Below are positions 55,624-64,000 of a stretch of DNA of 64,000 nucleotides, piece after piece. The translations under genes were made by a program, and so were the position numbers. Source of the DNA: Achatina immaculata (lineage: Eukaryota; Mollusca; Gastropoda; Stylommatophora; Achatinidae). Positions within the stretch are counted from its first letter, which is position 1. Each line of letters starts with the position of its first letter. The notes under the pieces are model-generated. The model did no database searches. It worked only from the letters and a program-made list of their open reading frames with translations, and was not told the DNA's origin. The stretch is from NCBI GenBank assembly GCA_009760885.1, contig CM019714.1, forward strand, positions 6,396,812-6,460,811. The letters run 5' to 3'.

Positions 55624-55721
55624 CTCCAAGCCTGCGGGCAGGTCTCGTCATTGACAGAAACAATAACCCTGGCATCCACTGGCAAGGGGTCCAGCAGCCA
55701 CTTCAGGTGGACATCAGCTTG
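55624..55721 (-). CDS. NPHP3: NPHP3 NACHT exon ([11 protein letters not shown])
   Basis: A 98-bp exon encodes [20 protein letters not shown] and then [13 protein letters not shown]. It starts after CACCTTCAG and ends TGGAG before GTTAATC, leaving 2 nt that the next exon completes to AGA. The LP.D.RVIVS segment resembles the sensor strand of NACHT proteins (LPxxxRVIxS). A small array at 55738-55890 repeats sequence resembling this acceptor. Confidence 0.85.
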
Positions 55722-55737
55722 CTGAAGGTGGTTTACA

Positions 55738-55890
55738 GAAAACAATTTGTTAAATGTGGTTTACAGAAAACAATTTGCTAAATGTGGTTTACAGAAAACA
55801 ATTTGCTAAATGTGGTTTACAGAAAACAATTTGCTAAATGTGGTTTACAGAAAACAATTTGCTAAAGATGGTTTACAGAAAACAATTTGC
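55738..55890 (-). repeat. 28-bp array resembling the adjacent splice acceptor
   Basis: On the minus strand five units of TTTTCTGTAAACCACATTTA plus GCAAATTG precede the real acceptor TTCTGTAAACCACCTTCAG followed by CAAGCTG. The unit therefore looks like an amplified 3' splice site plus the first exon bases. Confidence 0.85.
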
Positions 55891-56024
55891 AAAATGTGAG
55901 TCAGCTCAATTAGAGAATCTATTTTTGGCACTCCAGTGCTTGGACTTAACATATTTGTCTAGTTTAAACTAGTTTTCTTGGTTGAGCATCTGATACTTCT
56001 CTAAGCTATTTCATTATTTCTTAA

Positions 56025-56495
56025 GAGCATTTCATCATACTGTATACTTTTCTTCATTATTTCTTAAGAGTATTTCATCATATTGTATACTTTTCTTCAT
56101 TATTTCTTAAGAGTATTTCATCATACTGTATACTTTTCTTCATTATTTCTTAAGAGTATTTCATCATATTGTATACTTTTCTTCATTATTTCTTAAGAGT
56201 ATTTCATCATATTGTATACTTTTCTTCATTATTTCTTAAGAGTATTTCATCATATTGTATACTTTTCTTCATTATTTCTTAAGAGTATTTCATCATATTG
56301 TATACTTTTCTTCATTATTTCTTAAGAGTATTTCATCATATTGTATACTTTTCTTCATTATTTCTTAAGAGTATTTCATCATACTGTATACTTTTCTTCA
56401 TTATTTCTTAAGAGTATTTCATCATATTGTATACTTTTCTTCATTATTTCTTAAGAGTATTTCATCATATTGTATACTTTTCTTCATTATTTCTT
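56025..56495. repeat. Minisatellite, 43-bp unit, about 11 copies
   Basis: CATTATTTCTTAAGAGTATT plus TCATCATATTGTATACTTTT plus CTT repeats with few differences. Confidence 0.95.
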
Positions 56496-56799
56496 GTTAA
56501 CCAATATTTTTTTGTTTTTCCTCATATTGTCTTAAGCATTTCTCTATATTTTACATTTTCTCTCATTGTTTTAAAAGTTATTATATTATGCTATACATAT
56601 GTCTTACCTTATTCCTTAAGCATTGCATTATTTTATAAGCAAGAATATTATTTAAATTAAAAACAGCAACAATAAATCATAAATTTGTCACACACAGCAT
56701 TCATAACATCAAGTGATTAACTCTCCCCTGCCAGCGTACTTATATGAACAATTCTGGTTTGTCACGTTTCTGCCAACGTACTTATATGTACACTAGCTT

Positions 56800-57010
56800 T
56801 GTTTCATTAAAAAAACTTCATTTATGAAATCTTCCTACATTTACAGATATTGTGATGTATAATACATATACATGATACGTGGAAATAATCTGTTAATTCA
56901 CTTTTACAACTATACCCCCCTCCCCCAATACATATCAAGACCCACACTTTTTGTCTGGTCAGATCGGAACGTCCACGTTTGTTGCCTGTGGCATGGAAAG
57001 AGTTAATATA
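56800..57010. repeat. Interspersed repeat, second copy
   Basis: It matches 47640-47689 plus 48753-48905 (ATACATATCAAGACCCACAC; GTTGCCTGTGGCATGGAAAG). Class unknown. A small 15-20-bp repeat (ATGTCTTCTTCTAAACCAA) follows at 57060-57140. Confidence 0.6.
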
Positions 57011-57182
57011 AAAATCTAGCCTTAAAAAAATGAGAAACATAAATTCATGGAAGAACTCGCACCAATGTCTTCTGCTAAACCAAATGTCTTCTTCTAAACC
57101 AATGTCTTCTGCTAAACTAAATGTCTTCTTCTAAACCAAAAGTGATTTCTTCCTAAGGGATTAAGAAAGCTCAAAGACCCAC

Positions 57183-57326
57183 CTGAAATCTGTCCACAGA
57201 ATCTAAAACAAGGATCACTCCCCCAGGACTCTTAGCTGAAACTTTCTCCAGCCAGCGAGGAAACTCTTCCACAAGCCTGACTGGGTCACAGGTCAAGGCC
57301 GGCGGCATGGACACATGCTGCATTAA
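57183..57326 (-). CDS. NPHP3: NPHP3 NACHT exon with Walker B-like strand
   Basis: A 48-codon exon in phase 0 lies between acceptor CTTCTGCAG and donor GTGGGT. It encodes LMQHVSMPPALTCDPVRLVE, EFPRWLEKVSAKSP and GGVILVLDSVDRFQ. The GGVILVLDSVDRF strand looks like the Walker B segment of a NACHT ATPase (four hydrophobic residues followed by D and, two further on, a second D). The FPRWLE segment corresponds to the helix before that strand in nephrocystin-3. Confidence 0.86.
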
Positions 57327-57329
57327 CTG

Positions 57330-58150
57330 CAGAAGAGCAGTTTATCAATGAGTCTTCACTGAAGGCAAAATGTAATGATTAAAAAAAGGTAGACAAAGTC
57401 TTGACAGACAAACAGGGAGCAAGTCAACGCTGCAAGAGAGTGACCAACAGTCAAACCCTGTGGCTATCTAGGACAAACAACCATTCTGCCACTACATGAT
57501 AGCACCGGTACATGAAGTATACCTGACTCCTAACCTAACACACAACATCCATGACACACAAACATTTTTTTTAAACAAAAAACTACTGCTGTGGTGTTTC
57601 ATCAGGAAATGATATATTTTTGGCACTTTCAGTAGTTTATACGATTACAGAACAAAATCATATGACTGTAATTATTTTAATTCTCTGAAAAGCCTTTTAA
57701 GTAGTTCATGGAAGGTTAAAAGTTAAAAATATTCATGCTGATACAAGAAACTTGTAGTATTACGTTGTGCTATATACACCAGACATCTGCACAAGTCTGA
57801 TCTGTGCATTCACTCAAAGCAAAAGTTGATTTTTTTATAAACGAGTATATACGCCGAGAGCAGAAAAACTTGGCAAACAACTATGTGAGCCCTATGTGAC
57901 ATTCAATGGCACAGGAAGGACGTAAGAATGTACCAAACTAAAATACATTTTAGGCCACTGCTGTGATGTCATAACTAAGTTACATTTTTTCTTTTGTTTA
58001 AATCTACCATTAAAAAAAACAAGATATGTATATTGCATGTTTTTGCTAAGATCACACTGGTCTTTCTTTGTCTGATCTCAAAACCACGTATGACAAATCA
58101 TTTTATTTCATGTTATAACTTATAATTCATATTACTTTATGCTACAGATC
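57330..58150. other. NPHP3 intron with a retrotransposon 3' stub
   Basis: Positions 57865-57930 match the terminal part of family A (GAGCCCTATGTGACATTCAA then TGGCACAGGAAGGACGTAAG). The rest shows nothing recognisable. Confidence 0.5.
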
Positions 58151-58156
58151 ATAGCT

Positions 58157-58420
58157 TGGCAGCCTGGTTAGCTGAGTGGTTAGGTGCTCGGTTTACTAAT
58201 CCGGTGATACTGGGTTCAGTCCCAGCAGTGGGATTTTTTCTGGTAAACACCAAACAGGCCCCGGGGTTCACCCAACCTCTAAAAAGGGTACCAGAAGGTA
58301 AAGCGGCCAGGCGTGATACTGACCACATCACACTTTCATGTGTCGAAGGTCATGGAAAACACCGTATTCCCCAATATGCCTTAATGACATGGGAACAGGA
58401 ATTTTGCCTTTTTTTTTACA
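58157..58420 (+). mobile_element. tRNA-derived SINE
   Basis: The head has an A box TAGCTGAGTGG and, about 40 bp later, a B box GGTTCAGTCCC at tRNA-like spacing. A SINE body follows (GGTAAACACCAAACAGGCCC; GGTAAAGCGGCCAGGCG). The expected tRNA acceptor pairing is not evident, so it is not a functional tRNA gene. Its 3' limit is set by the adjacent inverted retrotransposon end. Confidence 0.72.
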
Positions 58421-58595
58421 GATTCATTCACTCATTCATTTGCATGTCCCTTGCGGAACTTTGCCTCCCAAACAGCACTCCTGTAGGCCTCTCAGTTGTG
58501 AGCAAGATGGCCTGGTGCTGCTGCGTCCATCTGCAGATCGTCAACGATTTCTTGCAGCCATCTTCATTTTGGTCTTCTTCTTTTTCTTTTTCCCA
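58420..58595 (-). pseudogene. Non-LTR retrotransposon 3' end (family B)
   Basis: The complement reads CATCTTGCTCACAACTGAGA and GGCCTACAGGAGTGCTGTTT and ends in ATGAATGAGTGAATGAATC, matching 7085-7235. It is a short 5'-truncated copy. Confidence 0.78.
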
Positions 58596-59094
58596 TTATG
58601 TATCCTTCCAATATGGTCTTCTCTAAATTATCATGACGTTTAATGTGTGTCCAGATTACAGTAATGAATTAATTAATAATTATTTCATTAGTATATTACA
58701 TATTATCAACCATTACTTAGCATGAAAGCACTTTATCTATACTGAATGAGCTACTCAAGGCAGTGGACTGATGAGAGGCTACTCTCATGATTCAGCTGAC
58801 AGATGTAAAAATAGATGCCCAGCACACTGTGCACAGAGAATGATTTTCTGCACAGTCTGGAACACGAGAATGCACAGCGCAGGCAACAACCAGTGGTTAA
58901 AGATTATACACAGACATTCATGCAACTATCAGTCCCATACATACAGGACCAAGATTACCACTGAACAAGTAATTCAGAAAATGAAGCTAAAATACGTCAA
59001 CATTCCTTTTCCTTGGTGAAGAAGTACGGACATTATACAAGAAATTTTTTTTAAAAATCCCTTAAAACAGGAACATATGGAAAAATTGGGTCCT

Positions 59095-59400
59095 TCAAAC
59101 AAGGACATATAGAAGAATGACGCCCTTCAAACAAGGACATACAGAAGAATGATGCCCTTCAAACAAGGACATACAGAAGAATGATGCCCTTCAAACAAGG
59201 ACATACAGAAGAATGATGCCCTTCAAACAAGGACATACAGAAGAATGATACCCTTCAAACAAGGACATACAGAAGAATGATGCCCTTCAAACAAGGACAT
59301 ACAGAAGAATGATGCCCTTCAAACAAGGACATACAGAAGAATGATACCCTTCAAACAAGGACATACAGAAGCTTCTACATGTCCCTATCTGAAGGGCATA
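59095..59400. repeat. Minisatellite, 32-bp unit (second copy at 61155-61340)
   Basis: CTTCAAACAAGGACATACAG plus AAGAATGATGCC repeats about eight times, then an inverted partial unit (TTCTGCATGTCTTTGTTTGA) follows at 59395-59420, giving a small hairpin-like end. Confidence 0.93.
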
Positions 59401-59823
59401 ATTCTTCTGCATGTCTTTGTTTGAAGGGTAATTCAATGGACAGAAAAGAGAACAGAGAAGAACTAAATGAACTGAAAATGACCACAGTAATAACAAAAAA
59501 CAAACCCCACAAGAATCAATGTTAAATGTTTGGCCTTATCCAGAAGCGTATTATTGTAATAAAAAATCCATACTTGCAGGTCAGTTTGAGGGGAAAAATA
59601 GCAATGAGAAGAAGTTGGCACAGATGAGCGGACAACATCAAGAGACAGGTAGGAATCAGCTTAGCCACAAGCATGGTGTATCTATCCCAACCAAACTACT
59701 ATGTGCAGATGGCACAGGATGATGATACTTATCGTATTATGCCTGAGGTGATGAACAAACAAAAATAATTTAAAATTTGTCATACGGGAAAGCCATAGAT
59801 AGGATGATGACGATGGCACTAAC

Positions 59824-59938
59824 CTGCGCCGTAAGCCTCCGAATCATTACAATTGGATCTGCACTGACAGAGGAAGGCATGCCCACGAAATGATAGAGTA
59901 ACAAACTGCTGGAGTTTCTCTCCTCCTGTAACTGTAAC
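59824..59938 (-). CDS. NPHP3: NPHP3 NACHT exon (YHFVG), downstream copy
   Basis: The minus-strand exon encodes QLQEERNSSSLLLYHFVGMP and then SSVSADPIVMIRRLTAQ, ending at donor GTTAGT in phase 0. The hydrophobic LLLYHFVG strand and the following PSS stretch are typical of the NACHT module just after the nucleotide-binding loop. The acceptor is placed at GAGACAG, but nearby AGs (GCTGAG, GTTACAG) are possible. It joins in phase to the exon at 57183. A nearly identical copy lies at 61764-61878. Confidence 0.78.
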
Positions 59939-60349
59939 CTGTCTCAGCAACACAGAACAAACAAACATTGCTGTCTACTTGTGCCAGTTTTTTTCAAAAA
60001 CATTACCAGTGACATCGGTTAAAAAATGTAAATAAGAAAATATACAACCACAGCCTCTGTCTGAAACCAGTAATTAGGGAAGACAGCTGTTATTATTATT
60101 ACTCATATTATAATGCGAACTGGAACTATCACAAAAAACAGAACAGTAATCACTGCTGCTTGGCACTGTGACTTACATCTTACATCCTTCCCATGCCGTT
60201 AAACATCACATATGACTCGTATGGTAGTTGGTCAAGAACTGTTGACTAGTCAAAAAAAAAAAACAAAACAGAACAATATCTGCCTCCACTATATGAAGCT
60301 GTAGCTAGTGATGAAGGCATAAATTTGTTGATAAATGTGAAAAAGTTGT

Positions 60350-61160
60350 CTAGAAACTTTTGTCTGGTGGCTGCCTGCCTCACCATCAGTGGTATAGAAA
60401 CCTTTATCTGCCGGCCGCCTGCCTCACTATCAGTGGTCTAGAAACTTTTGTCTGCCGGCCGCCTGCCTCACCATCAGTGGTATAGAAACCTTTATCTGCC
60501 GGCCGCCTGAATCACCATAAGTGGTCTAGAAACTTTTATCTGCCGGCCGCCTGCCTCACCATCAGTGGTCTAGAAACTTTTGTCTGCCGGCCGCCTGCCT
60601 CACCATCAGTGGTCTAGAAACATTTATCTGCCGGCCGCCTGCCTCACCATCAGTGGTCTAGAAACTTTTATCTGCCGGCCGCCTGCCTCACTATCAGTGG
60701 TCTAGAAACATTTATCTGCCGGCCACCTGCCTCACTATCAGTGGTCTAGAAACCTTTATCTGCCGGCCGCCTGCCTCACCATCAGTGGTCTAGAAACCTT
60801 TATCTGCCGGCCGCCTGCCTCACCATCAGTGGTCTAGAAACCTTTATCTGCCGGCCACCTGCCTCACCATCAGTGGTCTAGAAACTTTCATCTGCCGGCC
60901 ACCTGCCTCACCATCAGTGGTCTAGAAACCTTTATCTGCCGGCCGCCTGCCTCACCATCAGTGGTCTAGAAACTTTTGTTTGCCGGCCGCCTGCCTCACC
61001 ATCAGTGGTCTAGAAACTTTTGTCTGCCGGCCGCCTGCCTCACCATCAGTGGTCTAGAAACTTTTGTCTGGTGGCCGCCTGCCTCACCATCAGTGGTCTA
61101 GAAACCTTTGTCTGCCGGTCGCCTGCCTCACCATCAGTGGTCTAGAAACTTTTGTCTGCC
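60350..61160. repeat. 44-bp GC-rich minisatellite, first block, about 18 copies
   Basis: TCTGCCGGCCGCCTGCCTCA plus CCATCAGTGGTCTAGAAACT plus TTTA repeats. It is markedly richer in G+C than the surrounding DNA, with CpG in most units. Confidence 0.95.
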
Positions 61161-61763
61161 GGACAGAAGAATGATACCCTTCAAACAAAGACATACAGAA
61201 GAATGATACCCTTCAAACAAAGACATACAGAAGAATGATACCCTTCAAACAAAGACATACAGAAGAATGATACCCTTCAAACAAGGACATACAGAAGAAT
61301 GATGCCCTTCAAACAAGGACATGCAGAAGCTTCTACATGTCCCTATCTGCATGTCTTTGTTTGAAGAGTAATTCAATGGACAGAAAAGAGAACAGAGAAG
61401 AACTAAATGAACTGAAAATGAGCACAGTAATAACAAAAAACAAACTCCACAAGAATCAATGTTAAATGTTTGGCCCTATCCAGAAGCGTATTATTGTAAT
61501 AAAAAATCCATACTTGCAGGTCAGTTTGAGGGGAAAAATAGCAATGAGAAGAAGTTGGCACAGATGAGCGGACAACATCAAGAGACAGGTAGGAATCAGC
61601 TTAGCCACAAGCATGGTGTATCTATCCCAACCAAACTACTATGTGCAGATGGCACAGGATGATGATACTTATCGTATTATGCCTGAGGTGATGAACAAAC
61701 AAAAATAATTTAAAATTTGTCATACGGGAAAGCCATAGATAGGATGATGACGATGGCACTAAC

Positions 61764-61878
61764 CTGCGCCGTAAGCCTCCGAATCATTACAATTGGATCT
61801 GCACTGACAGAGGAAGGCATGCCCACGAAATGATAGAGTAACAAACTGCTGGAGTTTCTCTCCTCCTGTAACTGTAAC
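61764..61878 (-). CDS. NPHP3: NPHP3 NACHT exon, upstream duplicate copy
   Basis: This is the first of two copies in transcription order. It appears identical to the exon at 59824-59938, 1,940 bp away, including acceptor and donor (GCGCAG then GTTAGT). It encodes SSSLLLYHFVGMPSSVSADP and then IVMIRRLTAQ. The YHFVG motif follows the P-loop region in NACHT proteins. The exon is 115 bp if the acceptor is GAGACAG, so including both copies would shift the frame. Either copy may be the one used. Confidence 0.65.
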
Positions 61879-62289
61879 CTGTCTCAGCAACACAGAACAA
61901 ACAAACATTGCTGTCTACTTGTGCCAGTTTTTTTCAAAAACATTACCAGTGACATCGGTTAAAAAATGTAAATAAGAAAATATACAACCACAGCCTCTGT
62001 CTGAAACCAGTAATTAGGGAAGACAGCTGTTATTATTATTACTCATATTATAATGCGAACTGGAACTATCACAAAAAACAGAACAGTAATCACTGCTGCT
62101 TGGCACTGTGACTTACATCTTACATCCTTCCCATGCCGTTAAACATCACATATGACTCGTATGGTAGTTGGTCAAGAACTGTTGACTAGTCAAAAAAAAA
62201 AAACAAAACAGAACAATATCTGCCTCCACTATATGAAGCTGTAGCTAGTGATGAAGGCATAAATTTGTTGATAAATGTGAAAAAGTTGT

Positions 62290-64000
62290 CTAGAAACTTT
62301 TGTCTGGTGGCTGCCTGCCTCACCATCAGTGGTATAGAAACCTTTATCTGCCGGCCGCCTGCCTCACTATCAGTGGTCTAGAAACTTTTGTCTGCCGGCC
62401 GCCTGCCTCACCATCAGTGGTATAGAAACCTTTATCTGCCGGCCGCCTGAATCACCATAAGTGGTCTAGAAACTTTTATCTGCCGGCCGCCTGCCTCACC
62501 ATCAGTGGTCTAGAAACTTTTGTCTGCCGGCCGCCTGCCTCACCATCAGTGGTCTAGAAACATTTATCTGCCGGCCGCCTGCCTCACCATCAGTGGTCTA
62601 GAAACTTTTATCTGCCGGCCGCCTGCCTCACTATCAGTGGTCTAGAAACATTTATCTGCCGGCCACCTGCCTCACTATCAGTGGTCTAGAAACCTTTATC
62701 TGCCGGCCGCCTGCCTCACCATCAGTGGTCTAGAAACCTTTATCTGCCGGCCGCCTGCCTCACCATCAGTGGTCTAGAAACCTTTATCTGCCGGCCACCT
62801 GCCTCACCATCAGTGGTCTAGAAACTTTCATCTGCCGGCCACCTGCCTCACCATCAGTGGTCTAGAAACCTTTATCTGCCGGCCGCCTGCCTCACCATCA
62901 GTGGTCTAGAAACTTTTGTTTGCCGGCCGCCTGCCTCACCATCAGTGGTCTAGAAACTTTTGTCTGCCGGCCGCCTGCCTCACCATCAGTGGTCTAGAAA
63001 CTTTTGTCTGGTGGCCGCCTGCCTCACCATCAGTGGTCTAGAAACCTTTGTCTGCCGGTCGCCTGCCTCACCATCAGTGGTCTAGAAACTTTTGTCTGCC
63101 GGCCGCCTGCCTCACCATCAGTGGTCTAGAAACCTTTGTCTGCCGGCCGCCTGCCTCACCATCAGTGGTCTAGAAACTTTTGTCTGCCAGCCGCCTGCCT
63201 CACCATCAGTGGTCTAGAAACTTTTGTCTGCCAGCCGCCTGCCTCACCATCAGTGGTCTAGAAACCTTTATCTGCGGCCGCCTGCCTCACCATCAGTGGT
63301 CTAGAAACCTTTATCTGCCGGCTGCCTGCCTCACCATCAGTGGTCTAGAAACCTTATATGCCGGCCGCCTGCCTCACCATCAGTGGTCTAGAAACCTTTG
63401 ACTGCTGGCTACCTGCCACACCATCAGTGGTCTAGAAACTTTTGTCTGCCGGTTGCCTGCCTCACCATCAGTGGTCTAGAAACTTTTATCTGCCGGCCGC
63501 CTGCCTCACCATCAGTGGTATAGAAACCTTTATCTGCCGGCCGCCTGAATCACCATCAGTGGTCTAGAAACTTTTATCTGCCGGCCGCCTGCCTCACCAT
63601 CAGTGGTCTAGAAACTTTTGTCTGCCGGCCGCCTGCCTTACCATCAGTGGTCTAGAAACATTTATCTGCCGGCCGCCTGCCTCACCATCAGTGGTCTAGA
63701 AACTTTTATCTGCCGGCCGCCTGCCTCACCATCAGTGGTCTAGAAACTTTTATCTGCCGGCCGCCTGCCTCACCATCAGTGGTCTAGAAACCTTTATATG
63801 CCGGCCGCCTGCCTCACCATCAGTGGTCTAGAAACCTTTATCTGCCGGCCACCTGCCTCACCATCAGTGCTCTAGAAACTTTTATCTGCCGGCCACCTGC
63901 CTCACCATCAGTGGTCTAGAAACCTTTATCTGCCAGCCGCCTGCCTCACCATCAGTGGTCTAGAAACCTTTATCTGCCAGCTGCCTGCCTCACCATCAGT
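62290..64000. repeat. 44-bp GC-rich minisatellite, second block, about 39 copies, runs off the window
   Basis: The same unit as 60350-61160. The first 18 or so units repeat that block in the same variant order, and about 20 more follow. The array continues past the right edge, so its full length is unknown. Confidence 0.95.

Larger units (their letters stand above)
17215..61878 (-). other. NPHP3: NPHP3 locus (nephrocystin-3), partial: NACHT to C-terminus
   Basis: The gene span covers the exons listed separately. In animals nephrocystin-3 is a cilium-associated NACHT-TPR protein that works with inversin and NEK8 in the inversin compartment and is linked to left-right patterning and nephronophthisis (family knowledge). 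Here the order is NACHT segments, a linker with the ELPW motif, [12 protein letters not shown] TPRs, the [13 protein letters not shown] block and final TPRs, all collinear with vertebrate NPHP3 as I recall it. Nearly all exon phases agree across junctions. The first coding exons, including the P-loop, lie beyond the window. NACHT-TPR paralogues are common in invertebrates, so orthology needs a tree. Confidence 0.85.
59185..63100. repeat. Tandem duplication, 1.94-kb unit, containing an NPHP3 NACHT exon
   Basis: Points 59519 and 61459, and the exons at 59824 and 61764, are 1,940 bp apart. Both copies include the end of the 32-bp array, the exon, its introns and the 44-bp array. The joint is at about 61160, where the 44-bp array (GTCTGCCGG) runs into the 32-bp array. 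Sequence identity is close to complete, so it is very recent or possibly an assembly feature. Confidence 0.92.

Noticed and set aside
58157..58235. Functional tRNA gene
   Set aside because: A and B boxes are present, but the acceptor ends do not pair and a SINE body follows directly.

Overview
This is a 64 kb piece of an animal nuclear genome. Genes are split into short exons with GT-AG introns, AT-rich intergenic DNA is packed with minisatellites, and there are mariner-type DNA transposons and fragments of several non-LTR retrotransposons and tRNA-derived SINEs. The repertoire fits a lophotrochozoan, plausibly a mollusc, but the species assignment is an inference. Only two host genes are supported, arranged tail to tail.

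The first gene (+ strand, 194-5065) is the 3' end of an M1 aminopeptidase that matches puromycin-sensitive aminopeptidase (NPEPPS). It has three exons with matching phases and a stop at 5063-5065. The second gene (- strand, running from about 61.9 kb down to about 17.2 kb) matches nephrocystin-3 (NPHP3), a ciliary NACHT/TPR protein. I could place 17 exon positions by protein similarity recalled from the family, by splice sites and by phase. They run from the NACHT domain (59.8-49.5 kb), through a linking region (46.4-32.8 kb), into the TPR array (29.9-22.4 kb) and a C-terminal exon (21.0-17.2 kb). The N-terminal part lies beyond 64 kb. One exon expected from phase and family comparison, between 27503 and 29676, was not found.

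Layout: 1-5.1 kb NPEPPS 3' exons and introns; 5.1-16 kb intergenic DNA with non-LTR fragments, minisatellites and a 2.6 kb tandem duplication, one copy of which carries a fold-back SINE insertion; 16-22.4 kb a 1.7-2.0 kb unit present three times, each with an intact NPHP3 terminal exon; 22.4-30 kb TPR exons; 31-36.5 kb a large 29-bp array and a degenerate mariner with a retrotransposon nested inside it; 36.5-38.7 kb a tandem duplication of one NPHP3 exon; 40.7-43.3 kb a head-to-tail mariner dimer; 43.3-49 kb 30-bp arrays around an exon, a reverse transcriptase fragment and an RNase H fragment; 49-64 kb NACHT exons between long arrays, with a second exon duplication near the end.

The most unusual pattern is that many minisatellites are made from, or begin at, NPHP3 exon-intron junctions. 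At 23.05-23.27 kb, 24.9-26.2 kb and 52.26-53.82 kb the repeat unit contains the exon's own 3' end plus its 5' splice site, which gives tandem arrays of splice donors. At 25-26.2 kb each unit also has a CT tract and an AG. Other junctions show smaller or partial versions. With the duplicated exons, this makes NPHP3 here a candidate for extensive splice-site variation, or alternatively a locus decaying by repeat expansion. Both readings are inferences that need RNA data.
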